Positions 1 to 9,378 of a stretch of 64,000 nucleotides of DNA are shown here, piece after piece (the first letter of the stretch is position 1; each line of letters starts with the position of its first letter). The notes under the pieces were generated by a model, which saw only the letters and a list, made by a program, of their open reading frames with translations, did not search any database and was not told the DNA's origin. The DNA is from Streptomyces roseolus. Lineage in GTDB: Bacteria > Actinomycetota > Actinomycetes > Streptomycetales > Streptomycetaceae. The stretch covers positions 118,824 through 182,823 of the forward strand of contig NZ_BMTV01000016.1 of the NCBI RefSeq assembly GCF_014649855.1, read 5' to 3'. Made by a program: the position numbers and the translations under genes.

Positions 1-268
1 CCGGTGCGGCCGCGGCCGCTACGGCTGGTACGGATCATGTACGGCCCTTCCCGAGCCCCGACAGCGCCCGAAGGCCCTGCGGCACACAGGTCCGCCCCTG
101 TGGCCGCGTCGATTCTGCCGACTGTACGGACCGCGGGGGAACAGCCCCCGGCGATCTCACCCGAAGGAGTGAGCACCCCCGGCGCGCCGCCCCGCGCCAC
201 GGGCGCGCCACGCGGACGGGCTGCCGACCGTCGACGGCCCGTACGAGCGGGGCGGGGCGGGTGACGGC
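1..268. other. Non-coding or unassigned edge region
   Basis: No gene is supported here. An 86-codon open frame at 4-264 (+) has Pro/Arg/Ala-rich composition, no recognisable domain and no clear ribosome binding site, as expected of chance open frames at this GC content. The window edge cuts the context, so the tail of a neighbouring gene or its promoter cannot be excluded. Confidence 0.5.
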
Positions 269-307
269 GGAGGGCCGCCCCGGGAACTGGTCCCGGGACG
301 GCCCTCC
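269..307 (-). terminator. Terminator after pheT
   Basis: Two 17-nt arms (269-285 and 291-307) pair with one mismatch around a 5-nt loop. The hairpin lies 17 nt past the pheT stop. It has no long U-tract, which is usual for Streptomyces terminators. Confidence 0.75.
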
Positions 308-324
308 GTGGCGTACCGCCGGCG

Positions 325-2853
325 TCAGGCGCCGCGCAGCACGGCGCCGGTGTGCTCGGCGGCCCGTGCGACGGCCGCGTCGCGGGCGGCGGTGGCCTCC
401 TCGACGGTGAGCGTGCGGTCCGCGGCGCGGAACCGGAGCGCGTACGCCAGGGACTTCTTGCCCTCGCCGACCTGGTCGCCGGTGTAGACGTCGAACAGGC
501 GGATGGACTCCAGGAGTTCACCCGCGCCCTCGGCCAGGTGGGACTCGACCTCGGAGGACGGCACGGCCTGGTCGACGACCAGGGCGACGTCCTGGGTGGC
601 GATCGGGAAGGCGGAGATGCGCGGGGCCTTGACCGGTCCCTCGCTCGCCTTCTCCAGGACGTCCAGGTCGAGCTCCATCGCGCAGGAGCGGGCCGGCAGG
701 CCCAGCGCCTTGACGACGCGCGGGTGGAGCTCGCCGCCGTGGCCGGCGAGGGTCTTGACCCCGTCGACCACGACGTGGAAGGCCGCGCAGCGGCCCGGGT
801 GCCACGGGGCGTGCTGGTCGGCCTCGATCAGCAGCTCCGCACCGGCCTCGGCGGCGATGGTGCGGGCGGCCTCGATCGCGTCGGCCCAGTCGGCCGGGCG
901 GCCCTTGCCCCACCAGCCGGACTGCTCGCGGGCGCCGGCGAGGACGACGGCGGCGCGGCGCGGCTGCGCGGGCAGCGCGGCGTTGACCCCGGCGATCTCC
1001 TCGTCGGTGGGACGGCGGTCCACCGGGAGGCGGACCGCGACCTTCGGCTCGCCCTCGGGGCGGAAGACCAGACCGGTCTCGAAGAGCGCCAGGTCGTGGC
1101 TGCCGCGGCTGTCGTTCCGGCGCAGCGCCCCGAGCAGGCCGGGGAGCAGCGTGGTGCGGAGCGCGGGCTCCTCGTCGGAGAGCGGGTTGACGAGGGTGAC
1201 GACCCTGCGGCGGGCGTCGTCCGCGTCGAGGCCGAGCTGGTCGAGGACCTGCTGCCCCATGAAGGGGTAGTTCAGGGCCTCGACGTAGCCGGCGCCGGCG
1301 AGGGCGCGGCCGACCCGGCGGTGGACGCGCTGGCGCTCGGTGAGGCCGCGGCCGGCCGGGGGCTTGGGCAGCGTGGAGGGCAGGTTCTCGTAGCCCTCCA
1401 GCCGGATGACCTCCTCGGCGAGGTCGTTCGGCTCGTTCAGGTCGGGGCGCCACGAGGGCACGGTGACGACGAGCTCGTCCTGGCCGTAGACGTCGCAGCC
1501 GACCTCCTGGAGGCGGCGGACGACGGTCTCGCGGCCGTAGTCCACACCCGCGACCTTGTCGGGGTGGTTCGCCGGCATGGTGACGGTGCGCGGCGCGGAC
1601 GGGGCGGCGATCTCGGTGACGCCGGCCTCGGCGGTGCCGCCCGCGAGCAGCACGAGCAGGTCGACGCAGCGCTGGGCCGCGGCGGCCGCGGCCTGCGGGT
1701 CGACGCCGCGCTCGAAGCGCTTGGACGCCTCGGAGGACAGCTTGTGGCGGCGGGCCGTGCGGGCGATCGAGATCGGGTCGAAGTGCGCGGCCTCGATGAC
1801 GACCTCGCTGGAGCCGGTGACGGCGCCGGTCTCGGCGTCGGTGACCGGGTCGGCGATCTCGGTGTCGGCGCCGCCCATGACGCCCGCGATGCCGATGGGG
1901 CCGCGGTTGTCGGTGATGACCAGGTCGGCGGCGTCGAGGACGCGGACCGTGCCGTCGAGGGTGGTGATCTTCTCGCCGGCCTCGGCGCGGCGGACCCCGA
2001 TGGGGCCGTCGATCCGGGTGCGGTCGTAGGCGTGCAGCGGCTGGCCGAGCTCCAGCATCACGTAGTTGGTGATGTCGACGGCGAGCGAGATCGGGCGCAT
2101 GCCCGCCTTCTGGAGGCGGCGCTGGAGCCAGATCGGCGACCGGGCCTCGGGGGCGAGGCCGACGACCGTGCGGGCGGTGAAGCGGTCGCAGCCGATCGGG
2201 TCGGCGATCTGGACCGGGTAGCCGTACGAGTTCGGCGCGGGCACGTCGAGGAGCGCCGGGTCGCGCAGCGGCAGCCCGTACGCGATGGCGGCCTCGCGGG
2301 CGACGCCGCGCATGGAGAGGCAGTAGCCGCGGTCCGGGGTGACGGCGATGTCGAGGACCTCGTCGTACAGCTCCAGGAGGGCGGTGGCGTCGAGGCCGAC
2401 CTCGTGCTCCGGCGGCAGGACGATGATCCCGTGGTTCGGGTCCTCGCCCATGCCCAGCTCCTCGCTGGAGCAGATCATGCCGCGGGAGACCTTGCCGTAC
2501 GTCTTGCGCTCGGCGATCCGGAAGTCGCCGGGGAGGACGGCGCCGGGGAGGGCGACGACGACCTTGTCGCCGACGGCGAAGTTCCGGGCGCCGCAGATGA
2601 TCTCCTGGGGCTCGCCGGTGCCGTTGGCGGAGCCGACGTCGACGGTGCAGAAGCGGATGGGCTTCTTGAACTCCGTCAGCTCCTCGATGGTGAGGACCTT
2701 GCCGACCACCAGCGGGCCGGTGAGGCCGGCGCCGAGCTGCTCGACGGTCTCGACCTCGAGGCCGGCGGTGATGAGCTTGGCCTGGACGTCGCGGCCGGTC
2801 TCCGTCGCCGGCAGGTCGACGTACTCCCGCAGCCAAGAAAGCGGGACCCGCAT
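325..2853 (-). CDS. pheT: Phenylalanyl-tRNA synthetase beta subunit
   Basis: This is the 842-aa beta chain of the cytosolic alpha2-beta2 enzyme that charges tRNA-Phe. The N-terminus (MRVPLSWLREYVDLP) is the family signature. It is followed by an EMAP/OB-like tRNA-binding domain (roughly residues 40-150), B3/4 and B5 domains in the middle, a catalytic-like core, and a C-terminal ferredoxin-fold anticodon-binding domain (about 745-840, including FPIATQDVALVVD). Length matches bacterial PheT. The ATG overlaps the pheS stop by one base (TGATG), so the two are translationally coupled and made in equal amounts. A hairpin terminator follows immediately. Confidence 0.98.
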   Translation of the reverse strand: MRVPLSWLREYVDLPATETGRDVQAKLITAGLEVETVEQLGAGLTGPLVVGKVLTIEELTEFKKPIRFCTVDVGSANGTGEPQEIICGARNFAVGDKVVVALPGAVLPGDFRIAERKTYGKVSRGMICSSEELGMGEDPNHGIIVLPPEHEVGLDATALLELYDEVLDIAVTPDRGYCLSMRGVAREAAIAYGLPLRDPALLDVPAPNSYGYPVQIADPIGCDRFTARTVVGLAPEARSPIWLQRRLQKAGMRPISLAVDITNYVMLELGQPLHAYDRTRIDGPIGVRRAEAGEKITTLDGTVRVLDAADLVITDNRGPIGIAGVMGGADTEIADPVTDAETGAVTGSSEVVIEAAHFDPISIARTARRHKLSSEASKRFERGVDPQAAAAAAQRCVDLLVLLAGGTAEAGVTEIAAPSAPRTVTMPANHPDKVAGVDYGRETVVRRLQEVGCDVYGQDELVVTVPSWRPDLNEPNDLAEEVIRLEGYENLPSTLPKPPAGRGLTERQRVHRRVGRALAGAGYVEALNYPFMGQQVLDQLGLDADDARRRVVTLVNPLSDEEPALRTTLLPGLLGALRRNDSRGSHDLALFETGLVFRPEGEPKVAVRLPVDRRPTDEEIAGVNAALPAQPRRAAVVLAGAREQSGWWGKGRPADWADAIEAARTIAAEAGAELLIEADQHAPWHPGRCAAFHVVVDGVKTLAGHGGELHPRVVKALGLPARSCAMELDLDVLEKASEGPVKAPRISAFPIATQDVALVVDQAVPSSEVESHLAEGAGELLESIRLFDVYTGDQVGEGKKSLAYALRFRAADRTLTVEEATAARDAAVARAAEHTGAVLRGA

Positions 2854-3980
2854 CAGATCTCCATCCCGAACGGCCGGGTGAACCGGACGTCACCCTCGAC
2901 CATGTCTCGCATGTCTTCCACGTTGTGCCGGAACATCAGCATCCGCTCGATGCCGAAGCCGAAGGCGAAGCCGCTGTACTTCTCCGGGTCCACGCCGCAG
3001 GCGACGAGCACCTTCGGGTTGACCATGCCGCAGCCGCCGAGCTCGATCCAGCCCTCGCTGCCGCAGGTGCGGCAGGGCCGGTCGGGGTTGCCGACGGACT
3101 CGCCGCGGCAGACGTAGCAGAGCATGTCCATCTCGGCGGACGGCTCGGTGAACGGGAAGAAGTTCGGACGGAGCCGGGTCTTCATGTCCGCGCCGAAGAG
3201 CGCCTGGACCATGTGGTCGAGGGTGCCCTTGAGGTCGGCCATGGTGAGGCCCTCGTCGACGGCGAGCAGCTCGATCTGGTGGAAGACCGGGGTGTGCGTG
3301 GCGTCGAGCTCGTCGGTGCGGTAGACGCGGCCGGGGCACACCACGTAGACCGGGGGCTCCCGGTCGATGAGGGTGCGGGCCTGGACCGGCGAGGTGTGGG
3401 TGCGGAGCACGACACCGGACTCGTCGCCCGTGGTGCCCTCAGGACCCTGGACGAAGAAGGTGTCCTGCATCTGCCGGGCCGGGTGGTCCGGCACGAAGTT
3501 GAGGGCGTCGAAGTTGAACCACTCGGCCTCGACCTCGGGGCCCTCGGCGACCTCGTAGCCCATGGAGACGAAGACGTCGGCGACGCGCTCCATCAGCGTG
3601 GTCAGCGGGTGGCGGGCGCCGGCCGGGATCCGGTCGTACGGCAGGGTGACGTCGACGGCCTCCTCGACGAGGACGCGCGCGTCGCGCTCGGCCTCCAGCT
3701 CGGCCTGGCGGGCGGCGAGCGCCTTGGAGACGACGCCGCGGGCCTGGCCGACGAGCTTGCCGGCCGCGGCCTTGGCCTGCGGGGGCAGCGCGCCGATCTC
3801 GCGGTTGGCGAGGGCGAGCGGCGAGGTGCCGCCGGTGTGGGCGGTCTTGGCGTGCGCGAGCTCGTCGAGGTCGCCGGCGGCCGCGAAGGCGGCGACCGCC
3901 TCGTCCCGCATGCGCTCGATCTCTTCCGGTTTCAAGGCTTCGACCTCGACCGGGTCGTACGACTTATTGGGTGCCGACAT
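2853..3980 (-). CDS. pheS: Phenylalanyl-tRNA synthetase alpha subunit
   Basis: This is the catalytic alpha chain, about 375 aa, a class II aminoacyl-tRNA synthetase that adenylates Phe and transfers it to tRNA. An N-terminal coiled coil (about residues 15-90) precedes the catalytic domain. Motif 2 (GRVYRTDELDATHTPVFHQ) and motif 3 (GFGIERMLMFRH) are both intact. I chose the ATG at 3980 (MSAPNKSYD), where family homology begins, over an in-frame start 60 nt upstream that adds an unconserved Pro/Glu-rich tail. A TAGACT box lies about 84 nt upstream. It is the first gene of the pheST operon. Confidence 0.97.
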   Translation of the reverse strand: MSAPNKSYDPVEVEALKPEEIERMRDEAVAAFAAAGDLDELAHAKTAHTGGTSPLALANREIGALPPQAKAAAGKLVGQARGVVSKALAARQAELEAERDARVLVEEAVDVTLPYDRIPAGARHPLTTLMERVADVFVSMGYEVAEGPEVEAEWFNFDALNFVPDHPARQMQDTFFVQGPEGTTGDESGVVLRTHTSPVQARTLIDREPPVYVVCPGRVYRTDELDATHTPVFHQIELLAVDEGLTMADLKGTLDHMVQALFGADMKTRLRPNFFPFTEPSAEMDMLCYVCRGESVGNPDRPCRTCGSEGWIELGGCGMVNPKVLVACGVDPEKYSGFAFGFGIERMLMFRHNVEDMRDMVEGDVRFTRPFGMEI

Positions 3981-4063
3981 TTCTTCCCGTGCTTCCGTTG
4001 GGCTTGGCTGGGGCGACCCCGGTTCGACGTCAGACGACAAGGGCGCAAACGTGCCAAAGGTCG

Positions 4064-4069
4064 AGTCTA
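4064..4069 (-). promoter_or_regulatory. Candidate -10 box of pheST
   Basis: On the minus strand this reads TAGACT, an exact match to the Streptomyces vegetative -10 consensus TAGAPyT. It sits in the gap between the upstream kinase gene and pheS. No good -35 is visible at 16-18 nt, so this is tentative. Confidence 0.35.
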
Positions 4070-4146
4070 ACGGGGTGGGGACACGCTGATGAGCCCGTGG
4101 GGGCCCCGGTGGCCGTGGATCCCGTCGGGTCTCGGTGGATGAGACG

Positions 4147-5280
4147 TCAGACGAGGTGGGCCGGGGCGCCGACGGGCAGGATAAATCGGAATTCGGCCCC
4201 GCCGCGCGGGCCGCGTCCGACGGTGATGGTGCCGCCGTGGGCCTCGACGAGGCCCTTGACGATGTAGAGGCCGAGGCCGGTGCCGCCGCGCTTGCTGCCC
4301 CGCCAGAAGCGGGTGAAGACGCGGTTCATGGACTCCTCGGGGATGCCCGGTCCTTCGTCGCTCACGGTGACCTCCGTCCCCTCCTCGCCGGTGCCGTCGT
4401 CGCCCGCGGTGCGGGGCGCCACCTCGATGGTGACGGTTCCGGCGCCGTGGCGCACCGCGTTTTCCAGGAGGTTGCCGAGGATCTGGTCGATCTTGTCGGG
4501 ATCGGCCCAGAGCGGGGGCAGTCCGGGGCGGGTGCGGACGAAGAAGCGGTCGGGGGCCTGGCCGCCGGTGGTGTGCACCTGGATGTGGCGGCCGACGGCG
4601 GCGGTGATGTCGACGGGCTGGCGGCGGACCTCCAGGCGGCCGGCGTCGATCCGGGAGATGTCGAGGAGTTCGGCGATGAGCCGTTTGATGCGGCCGGCGT
4701 CGGCGTCGACGGTCTCCAGCATCAGCCGCTTCTGCTCGTCCGTGAACCGCTCCCACTTGCTGAGGAGGGTGGCGGTGAAGCCCTTGACGGAGGTGAGCGG
4801 CGAGCGCAGTTCGTGGGCGACGGTGGCGATGAGCTCGGCGTGGCTGCGCTCGGAGCGGCGGCGGGCCTCGGTGCCGCGCAGCGAGACGACGACCCGGCGG
4901 ACGGGTCCGGTGGGGTGCTCGCGGACGTACCGGGCGGAGACGAGGACCTCGCGGCCGCCGGGCAGGAGCAGGTTCCGCTCGGGCTGGCCGCGCCGGGTGG
5001 CGAGCCCGCCGTACGGGTCGGTGAGGGACCACCAGCGGTGCCCCTTGAGGTCCTCCAGGGGCAGGGCCTGGTCGAGCGGGCGGCCGAGCGCCTCGGCGGC
5101 CGGGACGGCGGTGATGCGGCTGGCGGCGGCGTTGAAGCAGACCACCCGGCCGTCCTCGTCGGCGACGACGAGCCCGTCGGGCAGGTCGTCGGGGTCGATC
5201 CCGGGCCAGGGTTCGGGCGCGCGCGTCCCGCCTCCGCCTCGTCGTGCGGTTCGCGCGGGACTGTCCGTACCGGCCGTCAT
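4147..5280 (-). CDS. Cytosolic PAS-domain sensor histidine kinase
   Basis: This 377-aa kinase has no transmembrane segment or signal peptide, so it should sense a cytoplasmic cue. A PAS domain (about residues 33-135) is followed by the HisKA helix with the phospho-accepting H-box (VAHELRSP, His156). The HATPase_c domain has its N-box at 270-278 (NLLENAVRH), G1 (DEGPGIP) at 308-314 and G2 (GTGLGLYIVKG). All catalytic boxes are intact. No response regulator gene is adjacent; the only one in the window, at 57.9 kb, is a NarL type that would normally pair with a HisKA_3 kinase rather than this HisKA type. The ATG is preceded by GGGAG. The partner and stimulus are unknown. Confidence 0.9.
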   Translation of the reverse strand: MTAGTDSPARTARRGGGGTRAPEPWPGIDPDDLPDGLVVADEDGRVVCFNAAASRITAVPAAEALGRPLDQALPLEDLKGHRWWSLTDPYGGLATRRGQPERNLLLPGGREVLVSARYVREHPTGPVRRVVVSLRGTEARRRSERSHAELIATVAHELRSPLTSVKGFTATLLSKWERFTDEQKRLMLETVDADAGRIKRLIAELLDISRIDAGRLEVRRQPVDITAAVGRHIQVHTTGGQAPDRFFVRTRPGLPPLWADPDKIDQILGNLLENAVRHGAGTVTIEVAPRTAGDDGTGEEGTEVTVSDEGPGIPEESMNRVFTRFWRGSKRGGTGLGLYIVKGLVEAHGGTITVGRGPRGGAEFRFILPVGAPAHLV

Positions 5281-5426
5281 CCCCGTCTCCCACCCCTCCG
5301 TGTACCGCAGTGGGCCCCGAGTGCGTCACTCTACTGGGCGAGGGTGACCGGCGGGAGCCGGAAGGGCACGCGGGGTGGCCGAATCCCCTCCACGGGGTAC
5401 GCCGCCGGGCGGGCCGGCGGAAGGGG

Positions 5427-6266
<840 letters not shown>

Positions 6267-6323
6267 GTGCCTGCGGCTCTCTGTCTCGGTCTCGTCGGGG
6301 GTGCGGGGTGCGGCGGTCAACGC

Positions 6324-6358
6324 ACCGGACCCGCAGGCGCGGGGCCTGCGGGTCCGGT
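6324..6358 (-). terminator. Terminator of the infC-rpmI-rplT operon
   Basis: A perfect 15-bp stem (6324-6338 with 6344-6358) and a 5-nt loop lie 23 nt past the rplT stop. The hairpin separates rplT from the methyltransferase gene. Confidence 0.8.
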
Positions 6359-6381
6359 CGGAAGTACGGCGGCCTGGAAGA

Positions 6382-6768
6382 TCAGGCGGCGGCCTTCGGG
6401 GCGTTGACGTCGGCCGGGAGGGCCTTCTGCGCGACCTCGACCAGCGCGGCGAACGCGTTGATGTCGTTGACGGCCAGCTCGGCGAGGATCTTGCGGTCCA
6501 CCTCGATGTTGGCGGCCTTCAGACCCTGGATGAGGCGGTTGTACGTCATGCCGTTCTGGCGGGCAGCGGCGTTGATGCGCTGGATCCACAGCTGACGGAA
6601 GTCGCCCTTGCGCTTCTTGCGGTCGTTGTAGTTGTAGACCAGCGAGTGGGTGACCTGCTCCTTGGCCTTGCGGTACAGGCGCGAACGCTGACCGCGGTAG
6701 CCGGAGGCCTGCTCGAGGATCGCCCGGCGCTTCTTGTGGGCGTTGACTGCCCGCTTGACGCGTGCCAC
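6382..6768 (-). CDS. rplT: 50S ribosomal protein L20
   Basis: This 128-aa L20 is an early-assembly 23S rRNA binder. The start MARVKRAVNAHKKRR and the internal SYRGQRS-like segment (here ASGYRGQRSRLYRKAKEQ) are diagnostic. It begins with GTG behind AAGGAG. It is the last gene of infC-rpmI-rplT. In other bacteria L20 represses this operon by binding the leader mRNA (established for E. coli and B. subtilis); whether that happens here is inference. Confidence 0.98.
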   Translation of the reverse strand: MARVKRAVNAHKKRRAILEQASGYRGQRSRLYRKAKEQVTHSLVYNYNDRKKRKGDFRQLWIQRINAAARQNGMTYNRLIQGLKAANIEVDRKILAELAVNDINAFAALVEVAQKALPADVNAPKAAA

Positions 6769-6874
6769 TTCTTACTCCTTGTAGCGGGGCCGTGGTGTGT
6801 TCACACGGCCCGGAAAACGGATGGGTCCCGGTCTTGGCCGGATGCCCTCGGGGCCCGAGGGCGGGAGATCAAGC

Positions 6875-7069
6875 TCAGATGCCCAGCATCTTCTTGATCT
6901 TGGCGGCGTCACCCGGGGCCATCTCGGCGTTGCCGGTGAGGCGACGCGTCAGCTTGGACGACTTGTGCTCGAGCAGGTGGCGCTTGCCGGCGCGCTCGCG
7001 CAGGATCTTGCCGGAGCCGGTGACCTTGAAGCGCTTCTTGGCACCGGAGTGCGTCTTGTTCTTCGGCAT
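6875..7069 (-). CDS. rpmI: 50S ribosomal protein L35
   Basis: This 64-aa basic protein of the large ribosomal subunit carries the classic signature MPKNKTHSGAKKRF near the N-terminus and a Lys/Arg-rich body. It sits between infC and rplT in the standard operon order, with about 105-125 nt on each side. Confidence 0.97.
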   Translation of the reverse strand: MPKNKTHSGAKKRFKVTGSGKILRERAGKRHLLEHKSSKLTRRLTGNAEMAPGDAAKIKKMLGI

Positions 7070-7163
7070 AGCGCCGTTATCTCCTCGTCAGTGGCGCTCC
7101 CCCGGTGCGGGCACCGGAGAACCGGGAGCGTCAATCCTTCGTGTGGTGGTCCGGGCGGGACCC

Positions 7164-7188
7164 GGGGGCTGCCACGGGGGCAGCCCCC
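7164..7188 (-). terminator. Intra-operon hairpin after infC
   Basis: A perfect 10-bp GC stem (7164-7173 with 7179-7188) and a 5-nt loop start 6 nt after the infC stop, with no U-run. It could give partial termination or protect the 3' end of infC mRNA, which would help set the IF3:L35:L20 ratio. Confidence 0.5.
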
Positions 7189-7193
7189 TGGGG

Positions 7194-7844
7194 TCACGCC
7201 TCGGCGTTCTCGGCCGACGTGTCGGCCGAAGCCTCCTCGGCGTCGGCCGGGGCGGCGGCCTCGGGCGCGATGCCCTGGCGCTCCGCCTTGCGCGCGGCCT
7301 GGGCCTCGCGCGCCTCGGCCATGGCCTCGGTCTTCTTCTTGTGCGGGCCCAGAACCATGATCATGTTCCGGCCGTCCTGCTTCGGGTTGGACTCGATGAA
7401 GCCAAGCTCCTGGACGTCCTCGGCGAGGCGCTGCAGGAGGCGGTAGCCGAGCTCGGGCCGGGACTGCTCACGACCACGGAACATGATCGTGATCTTGACC
7501 TTGTCGCCCTGCTTGAGGAACCGGACGACGTGACCCTTCTTGGTGTCGTAGTCGTGCGGGTCGATCTTCGGCCGGAGCTTCATCTCCTTGATGACCGTGT
7601 GCGCCTGGTTCTTGCGCGCCTCACGGGCCTTCATGGCCGACTCGTACTTGAACTTCCCGTAGTCCATGAGCTTGCACACGGGCGGACGGGCGTTCGCCGC
7701 GACCTCGACAAGATCGAGGTCGTACTCCTGTGCGAGCTCCAGGGCCTTGGCAAGGGGGACGATGCCCACCTGCTCGCCGCTGGGGCCGACAAGACGCACC
7801 TCGGGAACGCGAATCCGCTCGTTGATGCGGGGCTCGGCGCTGAT
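7194..7844 (-). CDS. infC: Translation initiation factor IF-3 (AUC start)
   Basis: IF-3 (about 216 aa) keeps 30S subunits free and rejects non-canonical start codons. The N-domain begins SAEPRINERIRVPEVRL, followed by a linker helix and the C-domain (FKYESAMKAREARKNQ, then MFRGREQ). The family start falls on an ATC at 7842-7844, preceded by a perfect AGGAGG (7849-7854) with a 4-nt spacer. An in-frame GTG at 7895 lacks a ribosome binding site and would add 17 unconserved residues. An atypical start is expected, because IF-3 itself discriminates against such codons and so autoregulates (established for the AUU start in E. coli). A 30-residue Ala/Glu-rich tail is typical of actinobacteria. Confidence 0.95.
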   Translation of the reverse strand: MSAEPRINERIRVPEVRLVGPSGEQVGIVPLAKALELAQEYDLDLVEVAANARPPVCKLMDYGKFKYESAMKAREARKNQAHTVIKEMKLRPKIDPHDYDTKKGHVVRFLKQGDKVKITIMFRGREQSRPELGYRLLQRLAEDVQELGFIESNPKQDGRNMIMVLGPHKKKTEAMAEAREAQAARKAERQGIAPEAAAPADAEEASADTSAENAEA

Positions 7845-7928
7845 GGATCCTCCTCGGTAGCACCACGCGACCGCCTTGGCGGACGGACACGTCACGTGAC
7901 ATCACTGAGACCAACCGAGCGGGTGCAC

Positions 7929-7960
7929 AAAAAATGCCCCGGACGGGACACAGGCGGGGC
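7929..7960 (-). terminator. Intrinsic terminator/attenuator in the infC leader
   Basis: Read on the minus strand, a GCCCCG/CGGGGC stem (7955-7960 with 7936-7941) around a 13-nt loop is followed by A and then six T residues. This is a textbook Rho-independent terminator, with a U-tract that is rare in this genome. It lies 85 nt upstream of the infC start, inside the leader, so it would act as an attenuator of infC-rpmI-rplT rather than end another gene. Confidence 0.7.
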
Positions 7961-8042
7961 TCCAAGGCGAACCGGAGCACCACCACGGTCAACCGCGGGG
8001 CGCACATCGGGCGGCTCCATCGTCCGTACGGAACGATGGGCG

Positions 8043-8085
8043 CCACCTGACCGGTGACCCGCCGCCCGCGAGGGCGGTCAGGTGG
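8043..8085 (-). promoter_or_regulatory. Upstream infC leader hairpin with alternative folds
   Basis: An 11-bp stem (8043-8053 with 8075-8085) encloses a second stem, CCGCCC-GCGA-GGGCGG (8062-8077), that shares bases 8075-8077 with it. The two structures are therefore partly exclusive. The element lies between the divergent genes and upstream of the leader terminator; it could be part of a regulatory leader for infC. Confidence 0.4.
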
Positions 8086-8199
8086 GAGATCGGAGCCTCC
8101 ACTTGTGGGCCGGGCACACAGGTGTCCAGCCGGTCGTTACACAAGGTTAGCAGGACCCGGCGGTCGGCGCGAACCGTGCGCCCGCTTATCGTGTGGGGC

Positions 8200-8589
8200 A
8201 TGAGCGAGACCCCCCAGAACGAGTCCACGACCGCCCCCGGCCAGACCGGCGACAACCCCGACTTCGAGGCCATGGCCCGTGACATCGCCGAGGTCCCGGC
8301 GGTCGAGGTGATCGTGACCGTCGCCGTCAACCTGATGAGCGCCGCCGCGGTCAAGCTCGGCCTCACCGAGGAGGGCGACGAGCACAAGGACCTCGACGAG
8401 GCGCGCAAGCTGATCCACGCGCTCGCGGGCCTCCTCGACGCCGGCACCACGGAGATCTCGTCCTTCCACGCCGCCCCGCTGCGCGACGGCCTGAAGTCCC
8501 TCCAGCTCGCCTTCCGCGAGGCGTCGATCGTCCCGGACGAGCCGGGCCAGGGCCCGGGCGAGAAGTACACCGGCGCGGTGTACGGCTAG
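8200..8589 (+). CDS. DUF1844 family protein
   Basis: This 129-aa protein has a DUF1844 core (about residues 25-100: VPAVEVIVTVAVNLMSAAA, then an acidic helix with HKDLDEARKLIHALAGLLD). The family is widespread in bacteria and has no assigned biochemical role. It looks soluble and helical, with no signal peptide. The ATG at 8200 was chosen because homology starts there; the 26 upstream in-frame codons are basic and overlap the infC control region. It is divergent from infC and single-cistron, ending in a bidirectional hairpin. Confidence 0.88.
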   Translation: MSETPQNESTTAPGQTGDNPDFEAMARDIAEVPAVEVIVTVAVNLMSAAAVKLGLTEEGDEHKDLDEARKLIHALAGLLDAGTTEISSFHAAPLRDGLKSLQLAFREASIVPDEPGQGPGEKYTGAVYG

Positions 8590-8617
8590 TCCGCGGGGAC
8601 CGGTCGGTCCCCGCGGA
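8590..8617. terminator. Bidirectional terminator
   Basis: A perfect 12-bp stem (8590-8601 with 8606-8617) with a 4-nt loop sits exactly between the convergent DUF1844 and SseB genes, and can serve both. Confidence 0.8.
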
Positions 8618-8619
8618 GT

Positions 8620-9354
8620 TCAGTTCCTGACGTAGAAGGGCTCGCCCGGAGGGGTGGCCGCGGCCGGCAGCAGTGCCAGGTCGAGGCCCCGCACCAGGCG
8701 GGCCCTCAGTGTCTCGTCGGCGGCCAGGGCCCGGGCCACCCGCTGGGCGGTCTCGGCGGGGGCGGCGTCCCCGGCGAGGACCAGGGCGAGGGTGCCGTCG
8801 GCGGAGCCGGGGCCGAGGTGGGCGCGGAGGACGGCCGGCTCGGCGGCGAGCGCGGCGCGCACCGCCTCCCGTACCGCCGGGTCGTCCAGCGGATCGGTGC
8901 TGGTGCGGCCCTCGGCGAGGGCCAGCAGCGCGGAGCCGCTCACCTGGTACGGCACCGGACCGGCCATGTCGAGGACCAGGGTGTCGGCCTTCTCGTGGAC
9001 GAGGGCGGCCAGCGCCTGCCGGAGCGGGACGGCGACGGGCCGGGCGGCCGGGTCCCACCGGGCGAGCGAGGCGATCGAGGTGAAGGCGGGCAGCCCGCGC
9101 CGGTCACCGGCGGTCAGCGTCGGGACCGCCATGTCGCTGGTCTTCTCGCGCTTCAGCCCGGTCTCCGGGTCGGTCTCCACCTCGCCGAGCACGGCGACGA
9201 CGGGGACGAGGAGCCGGGCGCCGCGCAGCGCCTCCAGGACGGGACCGTGGGCGGTTCTGTCCTCCGCCCAGGCCGCGAGGGCCGCGGCGAGCGCCGGGTC
9301 GGCGGCGCCGTCGTCGTCGGAGAAACCGGGGTCGGGGATGTTCTTGAGCTCCAC
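8620..9354 (-). CDS. SseB-domain protein
   Basis: This 244-aa soluble protein carries an SseB N-terminal-like domain: LLVPVVAVLGEV near residue 50, then MAVPTLTAGDRRGLPAFTS and a second half ending FYVRN. SseB-type domains were first noted in enhanced-serine-sensitivity proteins; their function in actinobacteria is unknown. It has no signal peptide or membrane segment. It is the last gene of a minus-strand run after the mycosin and proline-rich protein, separated by 24 nt, so co-transcription is likely. Confidence 0.8.
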   Translation of the reverse strand: MELKNIPDPGFSDDDGAADPALAAALAAWAEDRTAHGPVLEALRGARLLVPVVAVLGEVETDPETGLKREKTSDMAVPTLTAGDRRGLPAFTSIASLARWDPAARPVAVPLRQALAALVHEKADTLVLDMAGPVPYQVSGSALLALAEGRTSTDPLDDPAVREAVRAALAAEPAVLRAHLGPGSADGTLALVLAGDAAPAETAQRVARALAADETLRARLVRGLDLALLPAAATPPGEPFYVRN

Positions 9355-9378
9355 GCCCCGAGCCTAACGGCCCGGGGG

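Noticed and set aside
4..264. 86-codon open frame at the left edge
   Set aside because: Low-complexity Pro/Arg/Ala composition, no domain and no ribosome binding site; typical of chance open frames at high GC.
352..3117. Very long antisense open frame across pheT/pheS
   Set aside because: It mirrors the GC3 bias of pheT/pheS on the other strand and encodes no recognisable protein. The same applies to other long open frames antisense or out of frame to assigned genes.
3981..4146. T-box or Phe attenuator upstream of pheS
   Set aside because: Only about 160 nt are available, with no T-box core sequence, no Phe-rich leader peptide and no terminator hairpin.
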